Positions 1 through 7,613 of a stretch of 16,804 nt of DNA are shown one piece after another. The stretch comes from an uncultured Asticcacaulis sp. (GTDB lineage: Bacteria > Pseudomonadota > Alphaproteobacteria > Caulobacterales > Caulobacteraceae). How positions within the stretch are numbered: position 1 is the stretch's first letter; each line of letters begins with the position of its first letter. Position numbers and translations under genes: made by a program. The notes under the pieces are model-generated. The model searched no databases. It saw only the letters and a program-made list of their open reading frames with translations, and was not told the origin of the DNA. The stretch is taken from contig CAMLIY010000040.1 in the NCBI GenBank assembly GCA_946480125.1, positions 1-16,804 on the forward strand. Reading direction: 5' to 3'.

Positions 1-610
1 GGGTTTTCAGCACGGCATCCATGCCGTTGGAATGCTGGAATTCGGATTCGGTCGAGCCAGGGCAAAGGGCGGTGACGTTTATGCCCTTGCCGGCCACCTC
101 GGCGGCCAGCGAGCGCGAGAATTTCAGCATATAGGCCTTGGCCGCCGGATAAAGCGTGTGGCCCGAAGCCCCCGGTGAAAAGGCGACCATCGAAGAGACG
201 TTAATGATCCGGCCAAAGCCTTGTGCCAGCATATGATCGAGCCATTCGCGCGCCAGCAGGGTCGGCGCTGTGACGCAGACCTCGATGAAATCGAGCTGTT
301 GCTGCGCGGTGGTGGCCGCGAAGGTATGGGCCAGGGAATAGCCGGCATTATTGATCAGGCCATCAGGGCGGAGGTTCATCTTCTTTATACGCGCCAGCAG
401 GTGATTTACCTGCGCGCGGTCGCTTAAATCGGCATCCAGGCAGGTGACGGTGACGCCATTCGCGGCCGTGAGTTCGGCGGCCAGGGCTTCGAGCCTATCC
501 AGCCGGCGCGCCACCAGAATCAGATTGATGCCGCGTTTGGCATAGGATCTGGCAAATTGGGCGCCAATGCCGGAAGAGGCGCCGGTGATAAGGTAGGTTT
601 TTGCCGTCAT
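1..610 (-). CDS. SDR-family short-chain dehydrogenase/reductase (C-terminus beyond window)
   Basis: Classical short-chain dehydrogenase, predicted to be a cytoplasmic NAD(P)(H)-dependent oxidoreductase; the substrate cannot be told. The reading frame starts at ATG 608-610 and stays open to the window edge, giving 203 residues; the C-terminal part lies outside. Visible motifs in order: the cofactor-binding TGASSGIG at residues 9-16, NNAG at 87-90, the catalytic Ser region NVSS around 137-140, catalytic Tyr154 and Lys158 in YPAAK, and the PG motif at 184-185. The start is supported by GGGAG about 7 bases upstream. It lies 28 bases after the stop of the SDR/epimerase-like gene on the same strand, so the two are probably cotranscribed. 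Sure of the family, unsure of the reaction. Confidence 0.9.
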   Translation of the reverse strand, partial: MTAKTYLITGASSGIGAQFARSYAKRGINLILVARRLDRLEALAAELTAANGVTVTCLDADLSDRAQVNHLLARIKKMNLRPDGLINNAGYSLAHTFAATTAQQQLDFIEVCVTAPTLLAREWLDHMLAQGFGRIINVSSMVAFSPGASGHTLYPAAKAYMLKFSRSLAAEVAGKGINVTALCPGSTESEFQHSNGMDAVLKT

Positions 611-638
611 TGAACGCTCCCTGAGTCGCCGTCTGACG

Positions 639-1487
639 CTATTCCTTTTTACCGGCTTGTATAGAGGCGAGGATGGTGCTCAAGCCTTCTCTATAGGTCG
701 GATAAAGCGGCCGCCAGCCGAGTCCGGCCTTGGCGCGGGCATTTGAGACACGTTTGTTGTCGTTATAGAAACGCTGCATCTTGCCGCTTAAAGCCGGATC
801 ATCCCAAGCCATCACCGGCGGCAAAGTTAGGCCGGTCAGCGCCGCCGCATATTCCAGCACTGTATCGGCTGGCGCCGGTTCGTCGTCGCACAGATTATAG
901 ATGCCGCAGGGCCTGGGGCGCTTTAGGCTGGCCATTAGGGCGGTGGCGCAATCGTCATGATGCAGGCGGGAAAAGACATGATCCGGTTTATGTATACGCC
1001 GCGCCGCGCCGTCCATTAGTCGTTCAATGACATTGCGGCCAGGGCCGTAAAGACCGGGCAGGCGAAAAATCTGCGCGCCGACAGTTAGCCACTGACTTTC
1101 AGCCATCACACGGCGGCGGCCCTCGGTGGAGGTCGGCACAAGCGCCGAATCCTCGAATACCCAGCCGCCGTTACGATCGCCATAGACGCCGGTGGTGGAG
1201 AGATAACCGATCCACTTATGCGCCTGTGCAGGGGCAAGCGCCGCAAAAGCCGGACAGCCGGTATCATCGGGCGCGGGTGTGATCAGGACGGCGCTTGCCG
1301 TAGTATAGGCTTGTGTAAGCGCGGCTTGATCCGCTGGATCGATCGCTGTGATGCCTTGCGCGGTCAGATCGTCGCGTTTTTCCGACGTCCGGGCCGTGGC
1401 GGCAATGTGATATCCGGCGGCGCGGGCAGCCTCAGCGAAAGCGGCGCCGATAAAGCCATAACCGAAAATCAGCAGGGTGGGCGTCAA
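639..1487 (-). CDS. Atypical extended SDR, NAD-dependent epimerase/dehydratase-like (YeeZ type)
   Basis: 282 aa Rossmann-fold protein with the nucleotide-binding GYGFIG at residues 9-14, right at the N-terminus. STTGVYGD at about 97-104 contains the likely active-site Tyr102, but the usual Lys four residues later is absent. A following Glu/Arg-rich stretch (TEGRRRVMAE) is typical of the YeeZ/SDR_a4 subgroup, whose substrates are not established. The start is TTG at 1485-1487: the in-frame TGA at 1494-1496 rules out any start further upstream, and any later start would remove the nucleotide-binding motif. This TTG overlaps the TGA stop of the 88 aa gene (shared TTGA), so translation is probably coupled. 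The classical SDR gene follows 28 bases downstream. Confidence 0.85.
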   Translation of the reverse strand: MTPTLLIFGYGFIGAAFAEAARAAGYHIAATARTSEKRDDLTAQGITAIDPADQAALTQAYTTASAVLITPAPDDTGCPAFAALAPAQAHKWIGYLSTTGVYGDRNGGWVFEDSALVPTSTEGRRRVMAESQWLTVGAQIFRLPGLYGPGRNVIERLMDGAARRIHKPDHVFSRLHHDDCATALMASLKRPRPCGIYNLCDDEPAPADTVLEYAAALTGLTLPPVMAWDDPALSGKMQRFYNDNKRVSNARAKAGLGWRPLYPTYREGLSTILASIQAGKKE

Positions 1488-1750
1488 GGGGCGTCAGTGG
1501 CGAAAGCGGAAGCGGATGCTGCGGCGGCTGCGGATGCCGCCGTGGCCTGGGCCCGCGTGGCGCGATCATCCGCCTGCTTTTTGCGGCGGGCATCACGTTC
1601 GCGGACCATGCGGTAATAGTCCGGCGTTTCAATCGCATGACCGAACGGCGCGGGCGATCTCTGGGCTTGTCCTTGCGGCCAGACAAAGCTCAAGGCGATC
1701 ATGAGAAGCGCGATCAGGGCCGCGGCGGGGTAAAAAATCTTGGGATTCAT
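1484..1750 (-). CDS. Small membrane-anchored protein of unknown function (88 aa)
   Basis: I do not recognise a family. The protein has one N-terminal hydrophobic segment at about residues 6-23, which could be an uncleaved anchor or signal. A charged middle part follows (YYRMVRERDARRKK), then an Ala/Ser-rich tail of about 25 residues. It reads as a single-pass inner-membrane protein or a poorly processed exported protein. It is supported as a real gene by the 4-base overlap of its stop with the TTG start of the downstream SDR gene and by the membrane segment at its start. There is no clear Shine-Dalgarno before ATG 1748-1750. A TATAAA-type -10 lies just 6 bases upstream, so the mRNA may be leaderless. 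It is divergent from clpB. Confidence 0.65.
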   Translation of the reverse strand: MNPKIFYPAAALIALLMIALSFVWPQGQAQRSPAPFGHAIETPDYYRMVRERDARRKKQADDRATRAQATAASAAAAASASAFATDAP

Positions 1751-1756
1751 GAGGGC

Positions 1757-1764
1757 TTTATAGG
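1757..1764 (-). promoter_or_regulatory. Candidate -10 element for the 88 aa gene (leaderless geometry)
   Basis: On the minus strand the sequence reads CCTATAAA and ends six bases before the ATG. It matches 6 of the 7 defined positions of the Caulobacter housekeeping -10, GCTANAWC. No convincing -35 was found. If used, the transcript would start at about the A of the start codon, which fits the missing Shine-Dalgarno. Confidence 0.25.
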
Positions 1765-1811
1765 CAATTTGCCAAGGAGACGCCAGTGCTGTTTTATTCG
1801 GATGATACCCT

Positions 1812-1839
1812 CTTGTGTGGTGCGAATGTCACACCATAT
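1812..1839 (+). promoter_or_regulatory. Candidate sigma-32 heat-shock promoter of clpB
   Basis: CTTGTG at 1812-1817 is followed after 14 bases by CACCATAT at 1832-1839. The sigma-32 consensus is CTTGAA, a 13-15 base spacer, and CCCCATNT, so the -35 matches 4 of 6 positions, the -10 matches all but one, and the spacing is right. ClpB is a standard member of the sigma-32 regulon, which makes the match meaningful. It would give an untranslated leader of roughly 65 bases before ATG 1911. Confidence 0.55.
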
Positions 1840-1910
1840 CGAAGCCATCAGGCTGTCGCCTTTTAAGGGGCGGCCGGACGCTCAATCCGCCGAAATGGGG
1901 ACTAAAGACT

Positions 1911-4493
1911 ATGAATATCGACAAATATTCCGAGAAAACACAAAAGCTTATCCAGAGCGCGCAAGGCATAGCCCAGGCGCGTAATCACCAGTATTTCACG
2001 CCGGTGCATGTGCTGAAGGCGCTGACCGAAGATCGGGAATCCCTGGCCAGCCAATTGATCCAGCTTGCCGGTGGACGTGCCGATGCCTTTACCGCCTCGG
2101 TTGATCTGGCGCTTGGCAAATTGCCCGCCGTAACCGGCGCCGGCCAGCTTTATATGGCCAACGAAACCAGCAAGCTGTTTACTGACGCCGAGAACGACGC
2201 CAACAAGGCCGGCGACAGCTTCGTCACCGCCGACCGTCTGCTGATCGCCGCCGTCGACAATAAAGAGGGCGCCGAAGCCCTCAAAGCCGCCGGCATATCG
2301 CTCGGCAAGCTGAAGGACGCCCAGGCCGCTTTCCGCAAGGGCAAACCGGCCGACAGCGCGTCTGCCGAAAATGGCTTTGACGCCCTGAAAAAATATGCCC
2401 GCGATCTGACCCAGGCCGCGCTTGACGGCAAGATCGATCCGGTCATCGGCCGTGACGAAGAAATTCGCCGCACCATTCAGGTGCTGGCGCGGCGCACCAA
2501 AAATAATCCGGTCCTGATCGGTGAACCCGGCGTCGGCAAGACGGCCATCGTCGAAGGGCTGGCGCAGCGCATTATCAATGGTGACGTGCCGGAATCACTG
2601 AAAGACAAGAAGCTCTATTCGCTCGATATGGGCGCCCTGATCGCGGGTGCCAAATACCGCGGCGAGTTCGAGGAACGCCTGAAGGCCGTGCTCAACGAAG
2701 TGACCCAGGCTGAAGGCCAGATTGTGCTGTTTATCGATGAGATGCACACCCTGGTCGGCGCCGGCAAGTCCGATGGCGCCATGGATGCCTCCAATCTGTT
2801 GAAGCCCGCCCTGGCGCGTGGCGAACTGCATTGCGTCGGTGCGACGACGCTTGATGAATACCGCAAGCATGTTGAGAAGGACCCGGCCTTGGCCCGTAGA
2901 TTCCAGCCGGTTTTCGTCACCGAACCGACTGTGGAAGACACCATCTCGATCCTGCGCGGTCTGAAAGAAAAGTATGAGGTCCACCACGGTGTGCGGATTT
3001 CTGACTCGGCCATCGTTTCGGCGGCGACACTCAGCAACCGCTATATCGCCGACCGTTTCCTGCCGGACAAGGCCATCGATCTGATCGATGAGGCGGCCTC
3101 GCGCGTGCGCATGGCGGTCGATTCCAAGCCAGAAGAACTGGACGAACTGGATCGCCGCATTGTGCAGTTGAAAATCGAGCGCGAAGCTCTGCAAAAGGAA
3201 ACCGATGCGGGTTCGCGTACGCGGTTGGAAAAGCTGTCCGAGGAACTTGAAGACCTGGAAGAAAAATCGCTTAGCCTGACCACGCGCTGGAAAGCAGAAA
3301 AGGACAAGGTTGGCTCGGCCGCCCGGTCACGTGAAGCGCTGGAGCGGGCCCGCATCGATCTGGCCAATGCCCAGCGCGCCGGCGACCTGCAAAAGGCCTC
3401 GGAGATCATGTACGGCATCATTCCGTCGCTCGAAAAGGCGCTGGAGCGTGCGGAAAATGCGCCTCAAGGTGAGGCTTCGCCATTGACGCCGGAAGTGGTC
3501 GATTCGGCGCAGATCGCGCAGGTGGTATCTCGCTGGACCGGCATCCCGGTCGACAAAATGCTGGAAGGCGAGCGCGACAAGCTGCTGCGCATGGAAGACA
3601 AGCTGCGTGAGCGCGTCGTCGGTCAGGATGAAGCCCTGACGGCCGTGGCCGATGCGGTGCGCCGGGCACGGGCGGGCCTGAAAGACCCGAACCGTCCCAT
3701 CGGGTCTTTCCTCTTCCTGGGGCCTACGGGCGTAGGCAAGACCGAACTGAACAAGGCATTGGCGGAATTCCTGTTCGATGACGAGACGGCGATTACCCGC
3801 CTCGATATGTCGGAATATATGGAGAAGCATTCCGTTTCGCGCATGATCGGCGCGCCTCCGGGCTATGTCGGTTATGACGAAGGTGGCGCTTTGACCGAAG
3901 CCGTGCGCCGGAGGCCTTATCAGGTCGTGCTGTTCGATGAGGTCGAGAAGGCGCATCCGGACGTGTTCAACATCCTTTTGCAGGTGCTGGATGATGGCCG
4001 CCTGACGGACGGGCAGGGGCGCGTGGTCGATTTCCGCAACACCCTGATCGTAATGACATCGAATCTGGGGTCTGACGTGCTGGTCAATATGGAGCCGGAC
4101 GGCGATATCGAAGTGGTGCGACCACTGGTGCTCAATGCGGTGCGCAAGCATTTTCGGCCGGAATTTCTTAACCGCATCGACGAGATGATCCTGTTCCACC
4201 GTCTCGATAAAGCGCATATGCACGACATCGTGCGCATCCAGCTTAAGGGTCTGGAAAAGCTGATGGCCGATCGGGAAATGACGCTCAGCATCGATGATGC
4301 CGCGCTGAACTACCTGGCGGATAAGGGCTATGACCCGGCCTATGGGGCGCGTCCCTTGAAGCGGGTGATCCAGAAGCTGCTGGTTGATGAGATCGCGCGC
4401 AAGATTCTCAGCGGCGAGGTGACGGACGGTGATGTCATCCATGTCGGCTTCGACGGGGAGCAATTGTCGATCGGCAAGCCCACCGTCAACTAA
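1911..4493 (+). CDS. clpB: ATP-dependent disaggregase ClpB
   Basis: ClpB is a cytoplasmic hexameric AAA+ unfoldase that rescues aggregated proteins together with DnaK/DnaJ/GrpE. The protein is 860 aa, the usual length. In order: Clp N-domain (about 1-145); first ATPase domain with Walker A GEPGVGKT at 204-211 and Walker B VLFIDE at 272-277; a heptad-rich coiled-coil middle domain (about 405-525) characteristic of ClpB/Hsp104; second ATPase domain with GPTGVGKT at 604-611, Asp676/Glu677 as Walker B, and sensor-2 GARPLKR at 812-818. The ATG at 1911 is preferred over an in-frame start at 1815, because it gives the family N-terminus [11 protein letters not shown] and has GGGGAC about 8-10 bases upstream. 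The frame upstream of it shows no ClpB similarity. One small oddity: Asn follows the second Walker A in [10 protein letters not shown], where Thr or Cys is usual. Confidence 0.97.
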   Translation: MNIDKYSEKTQKLIQSAQGIAQARNHQYFTPVHVLKALTEDRESLASQLIQLAGGRADAFTASVDLALGKLPAVTGAGQLYMANETSKLFTDAENDANKAGDSFVTADRLLIAAVDNKEGAEALKAAGISLGKLKDAQAAFRKGKPADSASAENGFDALKKYARDLTQAALDGKIDPVIGRDEEIRRTIQVLARRTKNNPVLIGEPGVGKTAIVEGLAQRIINGDVPESLKDKKLYSLDMGALIAGAKYRGEFEERLKAVLNEVTQAEGQIVLFIDEMHTLVGAGKSDGAMDASNLLKPALARGELHCVGATTLDEYRKHVEKDPALARRFQPVFVTEPTVEDTISILRGLKEKYEVHHGVRISDSAIVSAATLSNRYIADRFLPDKAIDLIDEAASRVRMAVDSKPEELDELDRRIVQLKIEREALQKETDAGSRTRLEKLSEELEDLEEKSLSLTTRWKAEKDKVGSAARSREALERARIDLANAQRAGDLQKASEIMYGIIPSLEKALERAENAPQGEASPLTPEVVDSAQIAQVVSRWTGIPVDKMLEGERDKLLRMEDKLRERVVGQDEALTAVADAVRRARAGLKDPNRPIGSFLFLGPTGVGKTELNKALAEFLFDDETAITRLDMSEYMEKHSVSRMIGAPPGYVGYDEGGALTEAVRRRPYQVVLFDEVEKAHPDVFNILLQVLDDGRLTDGQGRVVDFRNTLIVMTSNLGSDVLVNMEPDGDIEVVRPLVLNAVRKHFRPEFLNRIDEMILFHRLDKAHMHDIVRIQLKGLEKLMADREMTLSIDDAALNYLADKGYDPAYGARPLKRVIQKLLVDEIARKILSGEVTDGDVIHVGFDGEQLSIGKPTVN

Positions 4494-4494
4494 T

Positions 4495-4609
4495 GGGGTG
4501 TGGGGTCTGTGACCCCACAAACCTTGCCTTAATTACTAAAAAAGCCTCGTCCAAGGACGGGGCTTTTTTAGTAATTAGATAAGACTTGGGGCCACAGGCC
4601 CCAAACCCC
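4495..4609. repeat. Compound inverted repeat enclosing the clpB/tRNA-Glu terminator
   Basis: Two 24-base arms, 4495-4518 and 4586-4609 (inverted), agree at 20 of 24 positions and flank the 17-bp terminator stem symmetrically, apart from a 3-base difference in spacing. Each arm is itself a perfect 8-bp hairpin with a 3-base loop: GTGGGGTC-TGT-GACCCCAC at 4500-4518 and TTGGGGCC-ACA-GGCCCCAA at 4586-4604. Two of the four differences between the arms are a T-A pair replaced by a C-G pair inside the hairpin, so the structure is kept. The whole is one nested palindrome of about 115 bases. Confidence 0.75.
4530..4577. terminator. Bidirectional intrinsic terminator between clpB and tRNA-Glu/dapD
   Basis: A perfect 17-bp outer stem (TAATTACTAAAAAAGCC at 4530-4546 against 4561-4577) continues through a G.T wobble into CGTC/GACG with a short loop at about 4552-4555. 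Six A on the left and six T on the right give a GC-rich core followed by a U-tract on either strand. It can therefore stop both clpB (plus) and the tRNA-Glu/dapD transcript (minus). Confidence 0.9.
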
Positions 4610-4628
4610 GTGATTTGCGGAGGCCTGC

Positions 4629-4703
4629 TGGCAGTCCCTAGGGGAGTCGAACCCCTCTCTTCAGGTTGAAAACCTGACGTCCTAACCGATAGACGAAGGG
4701 ACC
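4629..4703 (-). tRNA. tRNA-Glu (anticodon UUC)
   Basis: A 75-base cloverleaf with the CCA encoded at 4629-4631. The acceptor is GGTCCCT against AGGGACT (first pair G.U), with discriminator G. The D stem is GTCT/GGAC, the anticodon stem TCAGG/CCTGA with loop TTTTCAA (anticodon TTC), and the T stem AGGGG/CCCCT with loop TTCGACT. The gene lies 76 bases downstream of the dapD stop on the same strand and just before the shared terminator. It may be read through from dapD, have its own promoter, or both. Confidence 0.97.
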
Positions 4704-4723
4704 GCATCGGCAGAGGCGGTTCT

Positions 4724-4749
4724 TTGACCGATCCGGGTGAATCGGTCAA
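4724..4749 (-). promoter_or_regulatory. Palindrome with a -35-like box between dapD and tRNA-Glu
   Basis: TTGACCGAT and ATCGGTCAA form a perfect 9-bp inverted repeat around an 8-base loop. On the minus strand its first arm holds TTGACCG, close to the Caulobacter -35 TTGACGS, roughly 40 bases before the tRNA 5' end. The second arm would cover the -10, but no good -10 is seen. There is no U-tract, so it is not a normal terminator. It may serve as the tRNA promoter or as an RNA-processing hairpin. Confidence 0.35.
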
Positions 4750-4779
4750 GTCCTGTCAGCCGTTTTTTGCACAGGTGAT

Positions 4780-5649
4780 TTAGTCACGCAGCAGATCGTT
4801 GATCCCGGTCTTGGAGCGCGTCTGGGCATCGACGCGCTTGACGATGACGGCGCAATAGAGCGACGGACCAGACGGATTGCTGGCAGACGGCATCGAGCCG
4901 GCCACCACCACCGAATAGGGCGGCACCTCGCCATAGCTGACGTCGCCGGTGGCACGGTCGACGATGCGGGTCGACTTGCCGATATAGACGCCCATACCGA
5001 GCACCGAGCCTTCGCGGATGATGCAGCCCTCGACCACTTCCGAACGCGCGCCGATAAAGCAGTTGTCTTCGATGATGGTCGGCGAAGCCTGCAAAGGCTC
5101 AAGCACGCCGCCAATGCCGACGCCGCCGCTGAGGTGGACGTTCTTGCCGATCTGGGCGCAGGAACCGACCGTCGCCCAGGCATCGACCATGGTGCCTTCA
5201 TCGACATAGGCGCCGATATTGACGAAGGACGGCATCAGCACGACATTCTTGCCGATAAAGGCGCCGGCGCGGACAATGGCGCCAGGCACGGCACGGAAGC
5301 CGGCCTCGGTGAAATCCTTCACGTTCCACTTGGCGAACTTGTTCGGCACCTTGTCCCAGAAGGGACCGATCGGCGCCTGCTCGAACAGGCCGCGGCCGGT
5401 ATGCATCAGTTCGTTGCCATTGAGGCGGAAGGACAGCAGTACGGCTTTTTTCAGCCAGTCGTGGGTAATCCACTGGCCGTCCTTTTTTTCAGCGACGCGG
5501 AAGCGGCCACTGTCGATCAGATCGATGGCGCCCAGGACAGCCTGGCGATATGCGCCCTGATAGGTTGGCGACAGTGTGTCACGAACCTCCCAGGCGGCTT
5601 CGATATCATCCTTGAAGGCGGCGAGGTCGGACATGGCTGTGCTCATCAT
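4780..5649 (-). CDS. dapD: 2,3,4,5-tetrahydropyridine-2,6-dicarboxylate N-succinyltransferase DapD
   Basis: DapD transfers succinyl from succinyl-CoA to tetrahydrodipicolinate in the succinylase branch of diaminopimelate/lysine synthesis, which feeds peptidoglycan and protein in the cytoplasm. The protein is 289 aa, close to the usual 270-285. It has a helical N-terminal domain (about 1-110), then a left-handed beta-helix of hexapeptide repeats (about 115-235), including [14 protein letters not shown] at 155-168 and [14 protein letters not shown] at 174-187, then a short C-terminal cap. Asp156 and Glu204 sit where the family has its active-site acids. Three in-frame ATGs (5649, 5646, 5634) are possible and none has a good Shine-Dalgarno. 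[10 protein letters not shown] from 5634 looks most like a normal DapD N-terminus. The DUF2145-type gene lies 55 bases upstream; tRNA-Glu follows. Confidence 0.96.
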   Translation of the reverse strand: MMSTAMSDLAAFKDDIEAAWEVRDTLSPTYQGAYRQAVLGAIDLIDSGRFRVAEKKDGQWITHDWLKKAVLLSFRLNGNELMHTGRGLFEQAPIGPFWDKVPNKFAKWNVKDFTEAGFRAVPGAIVRAGAFIGKNVVLMPSFVNIGAYVDEGTMVDAWATVGSCAQIGKNVHLSGGVGIGGVLEPLQASPTIIEDNCFIGARSEVVEGCIIREGSVLGMGVYIGKSTRIVDRATGDVSYGEVPPYSVVVAGSMPSASNPSGPSLYCAVIVKRVDAQTRSKTGINDLLRD

Positions 5650-5704
5650 TGAAGTCAGGAAAGATGGGCTAGGCCTTACGGCGGTGAAGGCGCGCGATCA
5701 AGCC

Positions 5705-6526
5705 TTAATTCGCTCTGATCAGAACGTAATTTTCCTTAAGGAGATTGTTGTTGCGCATGAAACCGGCAATGCTTTCGTAAGTGGCGGTGCGGATCGGTCC
5801 CGACTGATCGTCCATCTTCAAAGCGGGGCTCACCATGGGGCCAAAGGCGCGTTCGAACATATTGGCCTTGACTCGGGTGGGTGTGAAACTTGCCACCAGA
5901 TCAGCTTTTATCTGCGGGTAATCGTCGGTCTGCCAGATAGCCGCAGCGATGACATCGAGCAGAAATTCGGTGCAGTTCTGATGCGCAGCGTTGAGCGGAT
6001 TGGAAACCAGGGAATAGCTTGTGACATGCAGCTTCTCATAGGACGGAGACACGATAATCGCCCGGATTCGGCGCTGCATTTCCGGCGAGGGAATGATGAC
6101 ACCGACATCATCAACCTGATTGGCGGCAATGAAATCAAGCGGGAAATCCTGGGCGAGGTAGGACTGGTCCGCCGGTCGGGATTTGCCATCGCCCTGATAG
6201 AGATTATAGGAGACGTAGCCCTTATAGACCTTGCCATCGGCGCCGGTGATATCGGTGTAGACCCAAAATGCGCCATGCGTATAGGCGATGCCTTCGGGCA
6301 GTTTATCGCGGGGTCTGCCGGTGCGGAAAACGAGGGCGACGCGGGCGCCTTTGGCGGCCAGATCGCGCTCGACCTGCTTGGCGAAGGCGGCGGCTTCCGC
6401 TGCGGTATAGTGCGCTTGTAAGGCGCGCCCGCTGAAACCGGAATCCGGAACCGGCTGTGGCGGAGCGGCGAGCGCCGGCGTGGCCATCAGGCAGGCGACG
6501 GCTATGGTCAGGATCAGGCGGCGCAT
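5705..6526 (-). CDS. Exported DUF2145-type protein
   Basis: 273 aa with a clear Sec signal peptide (MRRLILTIAVACLMATPALA, cleavage near residue 20), so it acts in the periplasm or beyond. The mature part resembles the DUF2145 family: YTHGAFWVY at 82-90 and a conserved late block YSLVSNPLNAAHQNCTEF at about 171-188. The order His84 first, Cys185 second in an NC-T/N context recalls circularly permuted NlpC/P60-type cysteine hydrolases. That link is my inference from motif order and is not an established function. The ATG directly abuts the TAA of the upstream 114 aa gene (TAAATG, no gap), so translation is likely coupled and the two proteins are probably functional partners. Expression is presumably governed by the triple palindrome at 6885-6952. 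Confidence 0.8.
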   Translation of the reverse strand: MRRLILTIAVACLMATPALAAPPQPVPDSGFSGRALQAHYTAAEAAAFAKQVERDLAAKGARVALVFRTGRPRDKLPEGIAYTHGAFWVYTDITGADGKVYKGYVSYNLYQGDGKSRPADQSYLAQDFPLDFIAANQVDDVGVIIPSPEMQRRIRAIIVSPSYEKLHVTSYSLVSNPLNAAHQNCTEFLLDVIAAAIWQTDDYPQIKADLVASFTPTRVKANMFERAFGPMVSPALKMDDQSGPIRTATYESIAGFMRNNNLLKENYVLIRAN

Positions 6527-6871
6527 TTAGTGAGTCTTGACGGGTGTGGTTTTCGGCGCTTCGTAAGGCACTTGCGGCACAGGCTGGCCGATCAGGGTTT
6601 CCGGGGAGACCTCCAGAGGCGCGTTGGCCGATTGCCACAGATCGCTGCCCGCTTCGGCGACGGCCGATCCACCGACGGCGGCCACGCTGCCAGCGAGCAT
6701 GAGCGGCGCAGCGATCGAACCGCCGACGACCTTCACGCCAGCTTCGGACAGGTGGCCGGTGGAAACGACGGACTCGCCCAAAGCATTGGATACCTGTTGC
6801 AGGCTGTCCTGGGCCTGCGCACTCGTAGAGATGAGCGCGGTGGCGACAACAAAGAAAGCGACCTTGTACAT
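6527..6871 (-). CDS. Small exported protein of unknown function paired with DUF2145
   Basis: 114 aa, no family recognised. Residues 1-20 form a signal peptide (ending in SAQAQ). The mature protein has a Gly/Ala/Val-rich, moderately hydrophobic stretch at about 46-78 (VKVVGGSIAAPLMLAGSV and onward), which could pack against or enter a membrane, and a Pro-rich tail (PVPQVPYEAPKTTP). The start is well supported: GGAGGG lies 6-7 bases before ATG 6869-6871. Its stop touches the start of the DUF2145-type gene. It is the first gene of the unit and the one immediately behind the three palindromes. Confidence 0.75.
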   Translation of the reverse strand: MYKVAFFVVATALISTSAQAQDSLQQVSNALGESVVSTGHLSEAGVKVVGGSIAAPLMLAGSVAAVGGSAVAEAGSDLWQSANAPLEVSPETLIGQPVPQVPYEAPKTTPVKTH

Positions 6872-6884
6872 AAAAACCCTCCAT

Positions 6885-6952
6885 TTGAACCTTGTTCAAT
6901 TGAACATCGTTCATATTGCAGGCGTAGTCAAGTCATATTTGAACGAGGTTCA
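6885..6952. promoter_or_regulatory. Triple palindromic operator (GAAC-N3-GTTC) before the 114 aa/DUF2145 unit
   Basis: Three copies of GAAC-N3-GTTC occur in 68 bases. They are TTGAACCTTGTTCAA at 6885-6899, TGAACATCGTTCA at 6901-6913 and TGAACGAGGTTCA at 6940-6952, with centres at 6892, 6907 and 6946. The outer T/A pairs are kept and the three central bases vary, as expected of a dimeric helix-turn-helix repressor site. Sites 1 and 2 lie between the Shine-Dalgarno (about 6875-6880) and a TTGACT -35-like box at 6926-6931; site 3 is upstream of that box. This placement suggests repression. The regulator is not in this window. Confidence 0.7.
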
Positions 6953-6957
6953 CGGTT

Positions 6958-7602
6958 CTATATAGCGCTCAGAAAAGCCTTAAGCGACGGACTGCGGAAA
7001 TCGACATGCGCATCGGTGCTGTCGGAGGCTTTCGGACCGACGAGGATGGTTTTCATGCCGAGGTCGTGAGCCGGTTTAAGATTCTTCGGGCTGTCCTCGA
7101 AGAAGGCGGCGGTTTCGGGATGCACCGCATGAACGGCCATCATTTTCTCGAAGGTGGCCAATGCCGGCTTGGGAATCCAGTTGGCGTGTTCGAGATGGAA
7201 GACACCATGGAACAGGTCCGCCATGTCCATATGATCTAGCAGGCGAATGGCATGGCGTTCATCGCCATTGGTGAAGACCAGTTTGCGGCCGGGCAGGGCG
7301 GCGATCAGGCCGTTCAGGTCCGGATCGGGCGCCAGGGTATCGAGCGAAACATCATGGACTTCATTGAGAAAGGTGTAGGGATCGATATTGTGATAGGCCA
7401 CCAGGCCAGCGAGCGTGGTGCCATGCTCATGCAGGTACTGGTCACGCAGGGCGGCGGCCTCGGCAGGCGGCAGACCGGTCTCGCGGATCATGAAGGCGGC
7501 CATCTTCGCTTCAACCTGCGACATGATGTTCGCTTCGTGCGGATAAAGAGTCTGGTCGAGATCGAAGATCCAGGTATCGACGTGGGCAAGTTCGGGCAGC
7601 AT
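6958..7602 (-). CDS. HAD-family hydrolase, pyrimidine 5'-nucleotidase-like
   Basis: 214 aa cytoplasmic HAD phosphatase, resembling the SDT1/PHM8-type pyrimidine 5'-nucleotidase group (Mg-dependent removal of phosphate from UMP/CMP-like nucleotides). All four HAD motifs are present: nucleophile Asp14 and acid Asp16 in DLDQTLYP, Thr111 in VFTNGD, Lys145 in PKPA, and Glu169/Asp170 in FFEDSPKNL. A helical cap occupies about 20-95. The start is ATG 7600-7602, because GGAGG at 7611-7615 sits 8 bases before it. A TTG 27 bases upstream would add residues with no family similarity. The gene follows argB after 116 bases and an intrinsic-terminator-like hairpin, so it may have its own promoter. The substrate is inferred from the subgroup and other phosphoesters are possible. 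Confidence 0.88.
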   Translation of the reverse strand: MLPELAHVDTWIFDLDQTLYPHEANIMSQVEAKMAAFMIRETGLPPAEAAALRDQYLHEHGTTLAGLVAYHNIDPYTFLNEVHDVSLDTLAPDPDLNGLIAALPGRKLVFTNGDERHAIRLLDHMDMADLFHGVFHLEHANWIPKPALATFEKMMAVHAVHPETAAFFEDSPKNLKPAHDLGMKTILVGPKASDSTDAHVDFRSPSLKAFLSAI

Positions 7603-7613
7603 ATTATGAACCT

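Noticed and set aside
1815..1910. 32-codon N-terminal extension of ClpB
   Set aside because: The extension has no ClpB similarity, overlaps the sigma-32-like promoter and lacks a ribosome site; ATG 1911 gives the family N-terminus.
3327..4520. Long minus-strand ORF of 397 codons opposite clpB
   Set aside because: Antisense shadow of a strongly conserved gene; His/Arg/Gln-rich composition and no recognisable motif.
4586..4604. GC-rich hairpin as an independent terminator for tRNA-Glu
   Set aside because: No U-tract follows it on the minus strand; it is better described as one arm of the compound inverted repeat next to the true bidirectional terminator.
5576..6421. Plus-strand ORF of 281 codons across dapD and the DUF2145-type gene
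   Set aside because: Spans two real genes and their gap on the opposite strand; no family resemblance.
6885..6958. LexA (SOS) box of alphaproteobacterial type in the GAAC/GTTC cluster
   Set aside because: That box is GTTC-N7-GTTC, a direct repeat. Here the GTTC copies are 11 or 3 bases apart and the sites are inverted repeats with a 3-base centre.
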